Below are positions 16,149 through 24,889 of a stretch of DNA of 38,031 nt, one piece after another. The number at the start of each line of letters is the position of its first letter. Position 1 is the first letter of the stretch. Source of the stretch: Streptomyces sp. PH10-H1 (GTDB lineage: Bacteria > Actinomycetota > Actinomycetes > Streptomycetales > Streptomycetaceae); contig NZ_JASISZ010000075.1 of the NCBI RefSeq assembly GCF_030063355.1, forward strand, positions 1 through 38,031, given 5' to 3'. The notes under the pieces were generated by a model that was not told the origin of the DNA, did not search any database, and worked only from the letters and a program-made list of their open reading frames with translations. A program made the position numbers and the translations under genes.

Positions 16149-16505
16149 TCACACGGCCAGGCCGGCGGACGTGCTGCGGCGGCGCAGGACGTAAGCGCCG
16201 GCGCCGAGGCCGCCGAGCAGCAGGACGGAACCGGCGGCCAGGCCACCGCCGGACAGGGCCATGCCGCCACCGCCGGTGTGCATGCCACCCTTCGGCTTCT
16301 TGCCCTCGCCCTCGTGCCCCTTCCATCCGTCCTCGGACTTGGCGCCCTGCTCGGTCGAGGAGTAGCCCTCGCTGGAAGCGGACGAGGAGCCGGGGGTGCT
16401 CGGCTCGTACGCGTTGTGGGCACCCGTGGCGTGGGCGGCGGGAGCGGCGATGGCAAGGACTGCGGAGATGGTGGCTCCGGCCAGCAGGGTGCGAGCAGTG
16501 CGCAT
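16149..16505 (-). CDS. Secreted protein with C-terminal membrane anchor, next to sortase
   Basis: 118 residues. The signal peptide (1-27, MRTARTLLAGATISAVLAIA then AHA) precedes a short Ser/Glu/Lys/Gly-rich extracellular segment. A hydrophobic helix (SGGGLAAGSVLLLGGLGAGA) then runs into a basic RRRS tail, the topology of a sortase substrate. No LPXTG or LAXTG motif precedes the helix; the sequence there is HTGGGGMALS. The ATG at 16505 has GGAAGG 9 nt upstream. It lies upstream of the class F sortase on the same strand and is a candidate client or accessory, but it may simply be membrane-anchored. Confidence 0.82.
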   Translation of the reverse strand: MRTARTLLAGATISAVLAIAAPAAHATGAHNAYEPSTPGSSSASSEGYSSTEQGAKSEDGWKGHEGEGKKPKGGMHTGGGGMALSGGGLAAGSVLLLGGLGAGAYVLRRRSTSAGLAV

Positions 16506-17188
16506 GGGAGGATTCCTTCCGTCGCGACATACGCTGGCTGACAGGGCATCAGCCACAGGAAACGCAGTAGCGACATGATTACCGTCAGTCATATGCCGCT
16601 GTTGTGCCACCGGAGAGGGCCGCACGGGGTGGCGGTGTCCGCTCTTCGGGTGGCGATGGACGGGGGCCGACGTCCCAGAGCCCGGCTGACGATGCCTTAT
16701 CGGACAGGGCATTAGCCCGCCACCGCCATGGACCGCCCCCGCGGATCGCGTCATCGCTCTGTCGCGTCGCTCAACGCGTGGCCGCGCCTTAGTCCGGTCG
16801 ACACGGCTGACATCATTCCGCCGGTGTCCTGACCCGTCGGCCTGCGCCACACCGGAGCCCTGGACGACAGCGGAGCAGCCGCAGCGCAGCTTCAATCGGA
16901 GGGGGTCTGACCAGGGAAAAGCGCTCGATATCGGGAAAGGCGGGTTCACCCTTCCGGTCGTACCGGCGGTCCCCCGCTGAGTGCCCCGTGCACGCAACCC
17001 TCGCCCGGATCTTGAACCGACCGCCGACAATTCAGGAACGACCACCTGCGCCCTGACCATCACCGGGAGTGCCGGCCCCCTCTCCCCCACCGAGGGCCGG
17101 CTGATCGACTGGTGACGTGCCCGTACCAGGCTTACGATCGAACGGTGGGCGAAACTGCCCGCAGCGTCTCCCGTGAGGGCCATGCGCC
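16506..17188. other. 683-nt intergenic region
   Basis: No frame with convincing coding character. GGCTGACAGGGCATCAGCC (16536-16554) is a small inverted repeat at the 5' side of the secreted-protein gene. A related GACAGGGCATTAGCC occurs near 16703-16717. The region should carry divergent promoters for the sortase locus and the MFS gene. Confidence 0.4.
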
Positions 17189-18739
17189 ATGACGACCTCA
17201 CAACCAGCACCAGCACCAGCACAAATGACAACCGCCCCGGCCCGGGGCGGCGGAAACGCAATCGCCCTGCTGGTCATCGCCTCGTGCCAGCTGATGGTGG
17301 TTCTCGACATCACCATCGTGAATATCGCGCTGCCGCACATCCAGAGCGCTCTGAACTTCTCCACCACGAGTCTTTCGTGGGTCGTCAACGCGTACACGCT
17401 CACCTTCGGCGGGCTGCTGCTCCTCGGTGGCCGCACCGGGGACATTCTCGGCCGCCGAAGAGTCTTCATCTTCGGCGTTCTGCTGTTCGTCCTCGCGTCC
17501 CTGCTCGGCGGCCTTTCACAGAACTCCGGCCAACTCATGGCCGCCCGATCCCTCCAGGGCGTCGGTGGCGCCATCGCCTCGCCGACCGCGCTGGCACTGA
17601 TCACCACCACCTTCACCGAAGGCCCGGCCCGCAACCGGGCGTTCGGCGTTTTCGCGGCGGTCTCCGCCGGCGGCGGCGCGATCGGTCTGCTGGCGGGCGG
17701 CGTACTCGTCGAATGGCTCAACTGGCGCTGGGTGTTCTTCGTCAATGTGCCGATCGGACTGCTCATCGCCCTGGCCACACCTCGCGTGATCAAGGAGTCC
17801 GAGCGCCATCCCGGCCACTTCGACCTCGCCGGGGCGCTGACCGCGACCCTCGGTATGGTGTGTCTGGTCTACGGCTTCATCCGGGCCGCGCAGGACGGCT
17901 GGCGCGACGGCTTCACTATCGCGTCGTTCGCCGCCGCCGTGGTACTGCTCTCGACCTTCATCCTGGTGGAGCAGCGCTCGAAGCAACCAATCACCCCCTT
18001 GCACATGTTCGCGGACCGCAACCGGGCGGGCACCTACGGAATCATGCTGAGCCTCGCCGCCGCGATCTTCAGCATGTTCTTCTTCCTCACCCTGTTCGTC
18101 CAAAACGTGCTGAACTTCAGCCCGCTCCAGGCAGGTCTGGCCTTCCTTCCGGTCAGCGCGGTCATCGCGGTGGGCGCCGGACTGGCCTCCCAACTCCTGC
18201 CGAAGTACGGCCCCAAGCCCTTCATGGTGACCGGCTCGATCCTGTGCGCGGCGGGGCTTTCCTGGCTGACCCAGACGGACATCCACTCCACCTACCTGGG
18301 CAGCATCCTGGGACCGATGCTCATCTTCAGCCTCGGCATGGGCATGAACTTCGTCTCCGTGACCCTGATGGCCGTCTCCGGCGTGGCCCCGCATGAGACC
18401 GGCGCGGCCTCCGCCCTGCTCAACACCACCCAGCAGGTCGGCGGCTCACTGGGCCTGTCCATCCTGGTCACCGTGTTCGGCACGGCCAGCCGCAACGAGG
18501 CCCACAACCAAATACCGCAGTTCCTGGCCCAGGCCGGCCCCTTGGAACGCGCGAAATTCCAGCAGACCGGACAACTCCCGCCACCCTGGGGCGACCAGGT
18601 CCTCACCTCCGGAATCGCCACGGCCTTCATCGTCGCCGCAGCATTCACTGTGATAGCCGCGATCATCGCACTGCTTGCCATCCAGGTGCGCCCGGCCGAT
18701 CTGGAACGCCTCCAGGGAGGGCTCGGGCCCGGGCCCTGA
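17189..18739 (+). CDS. MFS drug:H+ antiporter, DHA2 (EmrB/QacA) family, 14 helices
   Basis: 516 residues. Motif D1 in helix 1 reads VVLDITIVNIALPHIQSAL. Motif A follows after helix 2 (GGRTGDILGRRRVFIFGVLL), then the helix-4 arginine (ARSLQGVGGAIASPTAL) and motif C in helix 5 (GGGAIGLLAGGVLVEWLNWR). About fourteen membrane helices in all, matching DHA2 exporters of antibiotics and cations. The ATG at 17189 has a weak GAGGG upstream. No TetR or MarR regulator adjoins it, so regulation is not evident. A hairpin terminator overlaps its stop. Confidence 0.93.
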   Translation: MTTSQPAPAPAQMTTAPARGGGNAIALLVIASCQLMVVLDITIVNIALPHIQSALNFSTTSLSWVVNAYTLTFGGLLLLGGRTGDILGRRRVFIFGVLLFVLASLLGGLSQNSGQLMAARSLQGVGGAIASPTALALITTTFTEGPARNRAFGVFAAVSAGGGAIGLLAGGVLVEWLNWRWVFFVNVPIGLLIALATPRVIKESERHPGHFDLAGALTATLGMVCLVYGFIRAAQDGWRDGFTIASFAAAVVLLSTFILVEQRSKQPITPLHMFADRNRAGTYGIMLSLAAAIFSMFFFLTLFVQNVLNFSPLQAGLAFLPVSAVIAVGAGLASQLLPKYGPKPFMVTGSILCAAGLSWLTQTDIHSTYLGSILGPMLIFSLGMGMNFVSVTLMAVSGVAPHETGAASALLNTTQQVGGSLGLSILVTVFGTASRNEAHNQIPQFLAQAGPLERAKFQQTGQLPPPWGDQVLTSGIATAFIVAAAFTVIAAIIALLAIQVRPADLERLQGGLGPGP

Positions 18740-18766
18740 GGTCCCCGGACGGGGCCTCAGGGGCCC
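18731..18766 (+). terminator. Terminator after the MFS gene
   Basis: GGGCCCTGAGG (18731-18741) with CCTCAGGGGCCC and the inner CCCC/GGGG around a GGAC loop form a long GC-rich stem with one or two bulges. It overlaps the MFS stop codon. Confidence 0.7.
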
Positions 18767-18786
18767 GGCGAGAACGGGCTGCTCAG

Positions 18787-19318
18787 ATGGATGCCGGCGC
18801 CGTAGCCGCCGAGCAGCTGGCGCGGACCCTGCGCGCCGCCGGGCCCGACGCGACGCTGTGGACCCCCGTTCCCGGGGGATCCGCGGTTTTCTACGCGCGC
18901 CGGTTCTTGCATGAGACGGTCATCCATCGTGCCGATGCGACCCTGGCCGTGGGTGCGGAGTTCACCGTCGACGAGGAGGTCGCCCTCGACGCTGTCGACG
19001 AGTGGATGGACCTCGGCTCGCTGCCGATGCACTTCGAGGTCCACCCCTGGATGCGCGAGCTGCTCGGTGCCGGGTGCACTCTGCATTTCCACGCCACCGA
19101 CACCGCGCCGGAGGCGGCGGCTGGGTGGCTGATCGACCTCGGGCGACGCCATCGTATGGCGGCGCGCGCACGAGAAGGCCGCAGTCGCGGTGCGAGGGTC
19201 GCTCACCGACCTGTTGCTGGTCATTTACAAGCGGCGTCCCGCTCGAGACCAGGGCATCGAGATCCTGGGGGATGCGCAGTTGCTCGACTTCTGGCTGGAG
19301 CGAGTCAGCTTCGGGTGA
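18787..19318 (+). pseudogene. TIGR03083/maleylpyruvate isomerase-like protein remnant
   Basis: The frame from 18787 reads like the middle of a TIGR03083-type protein: GGSAVFYARRFLHETVIHRA with the metal-binding His region, then FTVDEEVALDAVDEWMD and LHFHATDTAPEAAAGWLIDL. Near 19140 the frame breaks. The expected ending continues in another frame: GDAIVWRRAHEKAAVAVRGS, then LTDLLLVIYKRRP and LLDFWLERVSFG to the TGA at 19318. The N-terminal third, with the first metal His, is missing; the remnant begins right after the MFS terminator. It is both 5'-truncated and frameshifted. Confidence 0.78.
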
Positions 19319-19451
19319 CCGGGCTGTCCGATCCCGGTTCACGCATCACTGGATCCCATTCGCTGAGTGCCGGCCGACGATAGTCGCTGCGCGCGGCCTG
19401 AAGCGCGCCGGCCATGCCACAGCGTCTGGTGCGCGCGCCTGTTCGTTCCTT

Positions 19452-20084
19452 TCATTCCTTCGGGGTTCGGCGGCGCCGGAGCAGGTGCCGGGCGATCAGT
19501 GCTGCAATCAGGAGGGCGGCCGCGGCCAGGAGGTGCAGCTCGTAGCGTTGGATGGCGGGGTAGAGGGTGTCCAGGTGCTGTCCGGCGAGGTAGCCGAGGG
19601 TGACCCAGGCTCCGACCCACAGGGCGGCGCCCAGGGCGTTGAAGGCCATGAAACGCCGCCAGGACATCCCGCTCAGTCCGGCGATGATGCCGTTGGCCTG
19701 ACGCAGGCCTTCGATGAACCGGGCGACGGTCACGACCTTGCCGCCGTGGCGATCGAAGAACGCCTCGGCCTTGGTGACACGGGCGGGAGTGAGCAGGACA
19801 TAACGGCCGTAGCGGGCGAGGAGCCGGTGACCGCCGAAGCGGCCGATGGCGTAGCCGACGTTGTCGCCCGCTACCGCGGCCACCATGGCGATCACAGCAA
19901 CGGCGACGATGTTCAACCGCCCCGCCCCGGCGTAGACGGCGGCTGCGATCATCACGGTCTCCCCCGGCACCGGCACGCCGAAGTCTTCGACGAACACCAG
20001 ACCGCCCACGGCAAGGTAACCCCAGTGGTCCAGAACCGGGGCCACGTCGGCCAGCACGCCGGGCAGTTGGGGTGGCGCGGACAT
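19452..20084 (-). CDS. DedA family (SNARE-associated) membrane protein
   Basis: 210 residues. The DedA signature is clear: VFVEDFGVPVPGETVMIAAA (E..[FY]..P.PGE), the re-entrant GDNVGYAIGRFGG, and FFDRHGGKVVTVARFIEGLR followed by GLSGMSWRRFMAFNALGAAL. The family comprises undecaprenyl-phosphate or phospholipid flippases that support membrane potential and envelope integrity. About five membrane-associated helices; Arg-rich C-terminus. The ATG at 20084 follows AAGGAGAGGGCCG. It is probably monocistronic. Confidence 0.92.
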   Translation of the reverse strand: MSAPPQLPGVLADVAPVLDHWGYLAVGGLVFVEDFGVPVPGETVMIAAAVYAGAGRLNIVAVAVIAMVAAVAGDNVGYAIGRFGGHRLLARYGRYVLLTPARVTKAEAFFDRHGGKVVTVARFIEGLRQANGIIAGLSGMSWRRFMAFNALGAALWVGAWVTLGYLAGQHLDTLYPAIQRYELHLLAAAALLIAALIARHLLRRRRTPKE

Positions 20085-20480
20085 CGGCCCTCTCCTTGGG
20101 TCAGGGTGACGCGCGGCGGCGGGGTTGGCGACGAGCGCGGGAGGACGCGGCGGTTACGGCGATCATCGTGACCGAGGTCGATTCGAGGCCACAGGAACCT
20201 TGGCGAGGTGCCAGGTGCCAGGCGGCGGCCGCGGTCGTACCCGATAGGCCGGCACTGCGCCAACGCGGGCAGCGAGGCGGTCCCGCGAGCCGGCGCCTCC
20301 GACCCTCGGTGCGTGGAGCCCGTCTGCGAACGTGGCGCGGACGAACACGTTGGGGCGCGTTGCGCTCTGGTCCGATTCGGTACCTACCGCGGCCAGGCAA
20401 AACGCCACCAGCTCTCGCTGCATCGAGACACCCGGCGCCCCCGCTACGCAACCTTGATCCATATCGCGTGGCAGCACGCG
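20085..20480. other. Intergenic region between DedA and DUF6529 genes
   Basis: Short open frames on both strands have Arg/Pro-rich shadow-like compositions. I see no gene, structured RNA or clear terminator. Confidence 0.4.
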
Positions 20481-21038
20481 TCACGGCAGGTTGCCGTTGA
20501 AGTACCACAGGGCGCTGACGTACCAAAACACCGCGATGACAGTGATCACGGTGCCTCCGGCCAGGGGCAGAACCCACCCGGGGAGGCGTCGGCTGCGCAC
20601 CAGGAGAACCTTTGCCGCGAACGCGCCGTAGAAGAAGCAACCGGCGATCGAGTGCACCATGACGCGGGTGGAGGCGGTCTGGACACCGTAGGCCCGCATG
20701 CACTGCACGGCGACCGGTACGGTGACGGCGAAAAGGATCACCCCGCCGATCCGGTGCGCGCGCGGCACGCCACGCGGGGCTTGCCGCAGACCCGGCAGCC
20801 GCCCGTACATCCACAGAGCCAAGCCCAATTGGACCACCGCCAGGCCCAGGACCCCCGTGGCCATCCATGACTTGAGTCGGATCGCCGATACCCCGGACTG
20901 CCCGAACAGCTGCGCCGTGTAGTCGGGCGTTTGATGGCGGCCCGTGACGAACAAGGCCACCGTCACTGCTGCGGCCAGCGCGGCGGACAGCGCCAAACGC
21001 ACGGCGACGGCCAAGGGACGACGGACGGCATACGACAT
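20481..21038 (-). CDS. DUF6529-like integral membrane protein
   Basis: 185 residues with four or five membrane helices. It has a helix near the N-terminus and HRIGGVILFAVTVPVAVQCM, then MVHSIAGCFFYGAFAAKVLL, VRSRRLPGWVLPLAGGTV and a last helix ending WYFNGNLP. The histidines in helices (HRIGG, MVHS) recall b-type cytochrome-like or heme-handling membrane proteins, but I cannot prove heme binding. The ATG at 21038 has GAAGGAGCGTC directly upstream. Same strand as the DedA gene but 396 nt apart, so probably separate. Confidence 0.8.
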   Translation of the reverse strand: MSYAVRRPLAVAVRLALSAALAAAVTVALFVTGRHQTPDYTAQLFGQSGVSAIRLKSWMATGVLGLAVVQLGLALWMYGRLPGLRQAPRGVPRAHRIGGVILFAVTVPVAVQCMRAYGVQTASTRVMVHSIAGCFFYGAFAAKVLLVRSRRLPGWVLPLAGGTVITVIAVFWYVSALWYFNGNLP

Positions 21039-21423
21039 GACGCTCCTTCACAAAACGCATCAACCCCTTGCTCTATACCGCACCACGCCCTGACCACAAG
21101 CGCCGCATCGAGCCGACACGCGGGTTGGGGCCGGTGAAGGCACCTTCGCCAGCCGGTTGGGCTCTCGAGGAGGCAGCCAATCGGACTGGCGGCTTGTGAG
21201 GGCGCGAGGAGTCCGGCACCGCGCACCACTCCCTCATTCGTGCGGCTGTCCTGGCACGGTCTGGGAGGTCGACCGCTACAGCAATGTCCGCCACGCGGTG
21301 ACAGCCGCAATCCCTCGGCCGAAGTAGCGTGCCGAACGCCTCACCGCTGCATGGGTCGCGGCGAGGCGCACGAGTCGGCCGGGCGGGTTGTTGTGTTTGC
21401 CCGCAGTCGGGCGTGGCCGACCG
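21039..21423. other. Intergenic region, nothing recognised
   Basis: No coding frame of normal composition and no strong hairpin. It presumably carries the promoter of the DUF6529 gene in its left part. Confidence 0.4.
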
Positions 21424-21822
21424 TCAGTTGGGACATCCGCTGTCGGCGATGACGTAGTAGCCGGCAGAGGTCTCCTCCAAGGTGTGGGTGATGTAGACGT
21501 TATCCACGGCACCGCTGACGGCGTTCCATGACAGTGACACTGTCGTGCTGGTGGTTGCGGTCACCCTCCCGCCGGTGGGTGCGGGCAGAGTGCCGGTGCC
21601 GCCTCCGGAGGAGCCGTCCAGACCCCAGAACGTGGCGGTGAGGACGGCCCTGAGGCCGTGGGACGCTGTAGGCGTCGATACTCGGGCCGGCACGCACCGG
21701 CCTCTGCCGGAATATGCGCTCCTCAGCGGGCCAGGGCCGACGGGGGGATGCAGCTGCCGTCCTCGCTCCGTAAGCTCGTATACGGGAATGCTCGGCAACG
21801 GGCCGAGAGGCGCACCCGACAT
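21424..21822 (-). pseudogene. Fibronectin type III domain fragment of a secreted enzyme
   Basis: The middle of the frame reads GGGTGTLPAPTGGRVTATTS followed by TTVSLSWNAVSGAVDNVYI, a typical linker and first half of the Fn3 domain of Streptomyces secreted glycoside hydrolases. The second half has an odd sequence ending SGCPN. The 60 residues before the linker lack any signal peptide or catalytic domain. It looks like a stranded fragment from a decayed chitinase- or cellulase-like gene. A 132-residue product from 21822 is formally possible but unlikely to be functional. Confidence 0.5.
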
Positions 21823-22080
21823 GGCGAAGGCAAAAGTACAGCTTGCCCGGGCAGAGGAAGATCCTTTCCCTGCACACCGACCACACGAACAGTGACCTGA
21901 TCCTGGTGGACACTGCCGGCCGACTTCACGCCCGCCGTCCGGCTACTCGCAGCACGTCCGCTCAGCGATCGACGCGGCCCCCGACAAGGGCAGCTGACCT
22001 TCCCGCTCGGCGTCACACCGGGTGCCGGACCAGCTGCTCAGAAACGCACCGCCATCGATGCCTCTGACGTGGAGCCTTTC

Positions 22081-22686
22081 ATGACCACACCGCGGGACCT
22101 CTCGATCGCCGCCATGGATATGGCGTCCGGTCGCCCTGTGAAACAAGGCGACCTGTCGCTTGCGCTCGCGGGAGCCGAGGTGATCGACCTCCTCGATGCC
22201 CAGGCCATCAGACTCGACGGCGATCACATCGTGCCGGGCCACCGGCCGGCAATGGCTGATCGCCTGCTGGATGAGGCTGCGGCGTTGCTTGTCCGAGAAG
22301 CGCCATACGAGTCGGTCGGCGACTGGCTGTGGCGCAGAGGTCGCGGCCTGTCCGCGGCCTATGTGGCCGCCCTTGAGGCGGAAGGGCAGCTCACTCGGCA
22401 TCGCCGCCACGGGATGCCCTTCCGGCCCAGTCGGACGGTGCTGGTTGATTCGCCCGCTCGCCGCCAGGCTGCGAACCGCTGGACAGCGGATGAGCCCATC
22501 CTCGCCGCCCTTGCGGCGGCCGTAGGGATCCGCGACGAGCTGCCTGGAGACTCCATGAGTCTGGCCGACGACGCGGCGGTGACAGTGCTCGCCGCCGTCA
22601 ATGACGCGTTGATGGAGCTGGAGGCTGTACGGCAACGGCGAGCCATCGAAGATGCGGCCTTCGACAACATTTGGCGAGGCCAATGA
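22081..22686 (+). CDS. GPP34 (GOLPH3/Vps74-like) family phosphoprotein
   Basis: 201 residues. The all-helical GPP34 pattern is clear: DLSLALAGAEVIDLLDAQAI near the start, RLDGDHIVPG, and DRLLDEAAALLVREAPYESV. GDWLWRRGRGLSAAYVAALE, GQLTRHRRHGMPF and PSRTVLVDSPARRQAANRW follow. The last part reads DEPILAALAAAVGI and DDAAVTVLAAVNDALMELEA. Eukaryotic relatives bind phosphatidylinositol-4-phosphate; actinobacterial copies are multi-copy with unknown roles. The ATG at 22081 has GTGGAG 6 nt upstream, so I reject the start at 22069. It is isolated among remnants. Confidence 0.9.
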   Translation: MTTPRDLSIAAMDMASGRPVKQGDLSLALAGAEVIDLLDAQAIRLDGDHIVPGHRPAMADRLLDEAAALLVREAPYESVGDWLWRRGRGLSAAYVAALEAEGQLTRHRRHGMPFRPSRTVLVDSPARRQAANRWTADEPILAALAAAVGIRDELPGDSMSLADDAAVTVLAAVNDALMELEAVRQRRAIEDAAFDNIWRGQ

Positions 22687-22765
22687 CGACGGGGACAGCC
22701 CGTATGGACAACGTTCTGCCCGCGGATCGCCAACTCCTGACCCGGGTACTGGTGGACGTCCCACG

Positions 22766-23326
22766 TCAGCCGCCGCACCCTCCCTGGGCACGGTGGGCCT
22801 GGCGGTAGGCGCGGGGCGTGGTGCCGGTCAGGGGGCGGAAGTGAGGGCGTAGGGCGGCTGATGAGGTGAACCCGGTGCGGGCGGCGATCTGCTCGACGGG
22901 GTCATCGGTTTCCCTGAGCAGCCGCTGGGCCTCCTTGATGGGCGCTCGGAGCAGGTAGTGGAGGGGGCTGTGGCCGGTAAGGGTGCGGAAGCGGCGGGTG
23001 AGGCTGCTGACGCTGGTCCGTGCGTGCGCGGCGATGTCCGGGAGCGTCACGGCCCGGTCGCCGTCGCCCGACGTCGTACCGATGAGTTCCCAGCGCCCGC
23101 TCCTGGCGCGCTGCAGCTGCGGGCCGCCGGAGTCCCCGCTGCACGCCATGGCGCCCGGCTTCAGACTGACCGTGCACAGCCGGGTCCTCCCGGCACGGTT
23201 GACGCACTCGGCCTCGGATCCCCTGCGGGTGTCCAACTGCTGGAGCCGCTCCGGCCACACCCCCTTGTCCGGGGAATCGATGTCAACGACGGTACCAAAG
23301 CCCAGAATCCGGGTGGGCGTGCCCAC
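22766..23326 (-). pseudogene. Chimeric ORF: trypsin-like protease fragment fused in frame to AraC-type C-terminal domain
   Basis: Residues 1-90 (23326-23057) are the C-terminal half of a chymotrypsin-fold protease: ILGFGTVVDIDSPDKGVWPE, then ECVNRAGRTRLCTVS, GAMACSGDSGGPQLQRA and WELIGTTSG. The catalytic Ser motif is present; the His and Asp halves and the signal peptide are missing. At about residue 91 it switches to an AraC double helix-turn-helix (VTLPDIAAHARTSVSSLTRR; DDPVEQIAARTGFTSSAALR; LTGTTPRAYRQAHR) and stops normally. Both parts are truncated at the junction, so a deletion joined two genes in the same frame. It probably has no function, but the HTH half is complete. Confidence 0.7.
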
Positions 23327-23339
23327 GGGTCCCGCTTGT

Positions 23340-23486
23340 CACCAGTTCCATCGCTGCACCGGGACCAGCCCCTGCGTCTACCGCGCCGCTTTCCGCTCGC
23401 TTGCCGCCACCCTCACCTGGGCCGAGCGGGACAAGGCCGGGCCCCCGGAACACGCGGCGAGGCGGCGGCCGGCCGACCGCCTCTGA
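23340..23486 (+). pseudogene. C-terminal fragment of an AraC/GlxA-type regulator
   Basis: The plus-strand frame reads HQFHRCTGTSPCVYRAAFRS, the last helix of an AraC-type double HTH (compare FHRxxGTSPxxYRxxFR), then an Arg/Ala-rich tail to TGA 23486. It begins 13 nt from the start of the protease/AraC chimera on the other strand. Only the end of the gene remains. Confidence 0.5.
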
Positions 23487-23684
23487 CCACGCACGGTCAC
23501 CGGCGGGCTGGACTTGACGGGGAACATGCGACAGTTGCATACGCGAGCTCACCAGCATCAACCCCCGGCTACTGAACCGATCCTTTGTCGTGGTGGCGCT
23601 CAGGCCAGGGCGGCTGGCTTGAGCACGTCCTCACACCACGAAGGGTCGGGCTGTGCGCCCCGCCTGGCTGCGTGAGTCAGGCGC

Positions 23685-24597
23685 TCAGTCGGTAGGTGAT
23701 GCCGCCTCGACGCGCCGGACGAGGTTCGCGATCAGCGAGGTGATCTCGGGCCACAGCGCTCTCGGCAGGTCGTGGCCCATGCCGTCGAGCACGACGAGCT
23801 CCGCCCCGGGGATAGCTTGCGCGGTTGCCCGTCCGCCGCTGACATCGCACATCGGATCGTCAGCACCATGGATCACCAGGGTGGGCACGTCGAGCGACCG
23901 AAGCCGGGCTGTCTGGTCTCCCGAGGCGAGGGAGGCCACGGCCTGGCGGGCAATGCCGAGCGGATCGTAGGCGTGGTCGTAGGAGCGCCCGGCGCGGTCG
24001 GCGACCGCGGCCTCGTCGGGCCTCGAACCCGGGCGACCTGACGACCCGGGAGATCCTGACGATCTGGTCGATCACGTCCTGGCGGCTCTCGGTCCGCGGG
24101 CCGGTGAGGGCGCCGAGCGCCGCGGGCTTCGCCTGCCCCACGGACCGGTCGCCTGTCGTGGACATCATCGACGTCAGCGACCGGACCCGGTGGCGATGCT
24201 AGATCGCGATCGTCTGGGCGATCGAACCTCCCATCGAGGCCCCGACAACATGTGCGCTGTCCAGCCCGAGGGCATCCAGCAGGCCGACCACGTCGGCGGC
24301 CATATCGGACAGGGTGTAGGACGCCGAGGACATGTCACCGGAGAGTGCCGCCTGCAGGTCGGGCGTCGGCGCGTCGGGGAAGTGTGACGACAGGCCGCTG
24401 TCGCGGTTGTCGAACCGGATCACCTGCACGCCGTGAGCGGCCAGCCCGGCGCAGAACTCCTCGGGCCGGCCGAGCATCTGCGCGGCGATGCCCATCACCA
24501 GCAGTACGGGGGGTGCGTCGAGGTCGCCGAAGCGCTCGTATGCCACCTCGATATCCGATGGCCCGACATTCACGGCCTTCTCTTCGCTCACCGTCAC
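23685..24597 (-). pseudogene. Alpha/beta hydrolase, broken by a nonsense codon and a frameshift
   Basis: Upstream part (24597-24202): AYERFGDLDAPPVLLVMGIA, GVQVIRFDNRDSGLSSHF and the nucleophile elbow VVGASMGGSIAQTIAI. A TAG at 24199-24201 stands where homologues have Glu (GAG), a single G-to-T change. The same frame resumes with RVRSLTSMMSTTGDRSVGQA. Near 24020 an extra C in GCCCGAC shifts the frame, and the ending continues as DEAAVADRAGRSYDHAYDPL, then SLDVPTLVIHGADDPMCD (catalytic Asp) and VVLDGMGHDLP (catalytic His) to 23685. Gene order and length match the RdmC/aclacinomycin methylesterase-like group. Two independent lesions make inactivity likely. Confidence 0.85.
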
Positions 24598-24889
24598 TCC
24601 AACTCCTCGCTCAAATTGGACAGGCCGCGGGCGCCCTCAGCTACCGGACGGGAGGGGGATGGCGCCACGTCGCCGGAAGGGCCGGGCGCCGGTTCATGGC
24701 GCCGGCCACTCGCGCACCTCCGAATCTCCCAAAGCCCCGCATCGCCAAAATCGTTGACGCGCTCACACCAGGGTCCTACTGTCATGGCGTTCACATCCAC
24801 ACGCGTGGTTCACGTTTATGAACTCGATGGCGCGGAGAGATCCCCATGCCCATCGACCGAGACCACCGAGCCAAACGGGAAGGCCCCCC

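Noticed and set aside
16149..17261. A 370-codon version of the secreted protein upstream of the sortase
   Set aside because: The internal ATG at 16505 has a good ribosome site and begins a clean signal peptide; the upstream part is low-complexity Arg/Pro sequence.
21843..22067. A frame with a LILVDTAGRL stretch resembling a GTPase motif
   Set aside because: Only ten residues match; no P-loop or further GTPase motifs and no start with a ribosome site.
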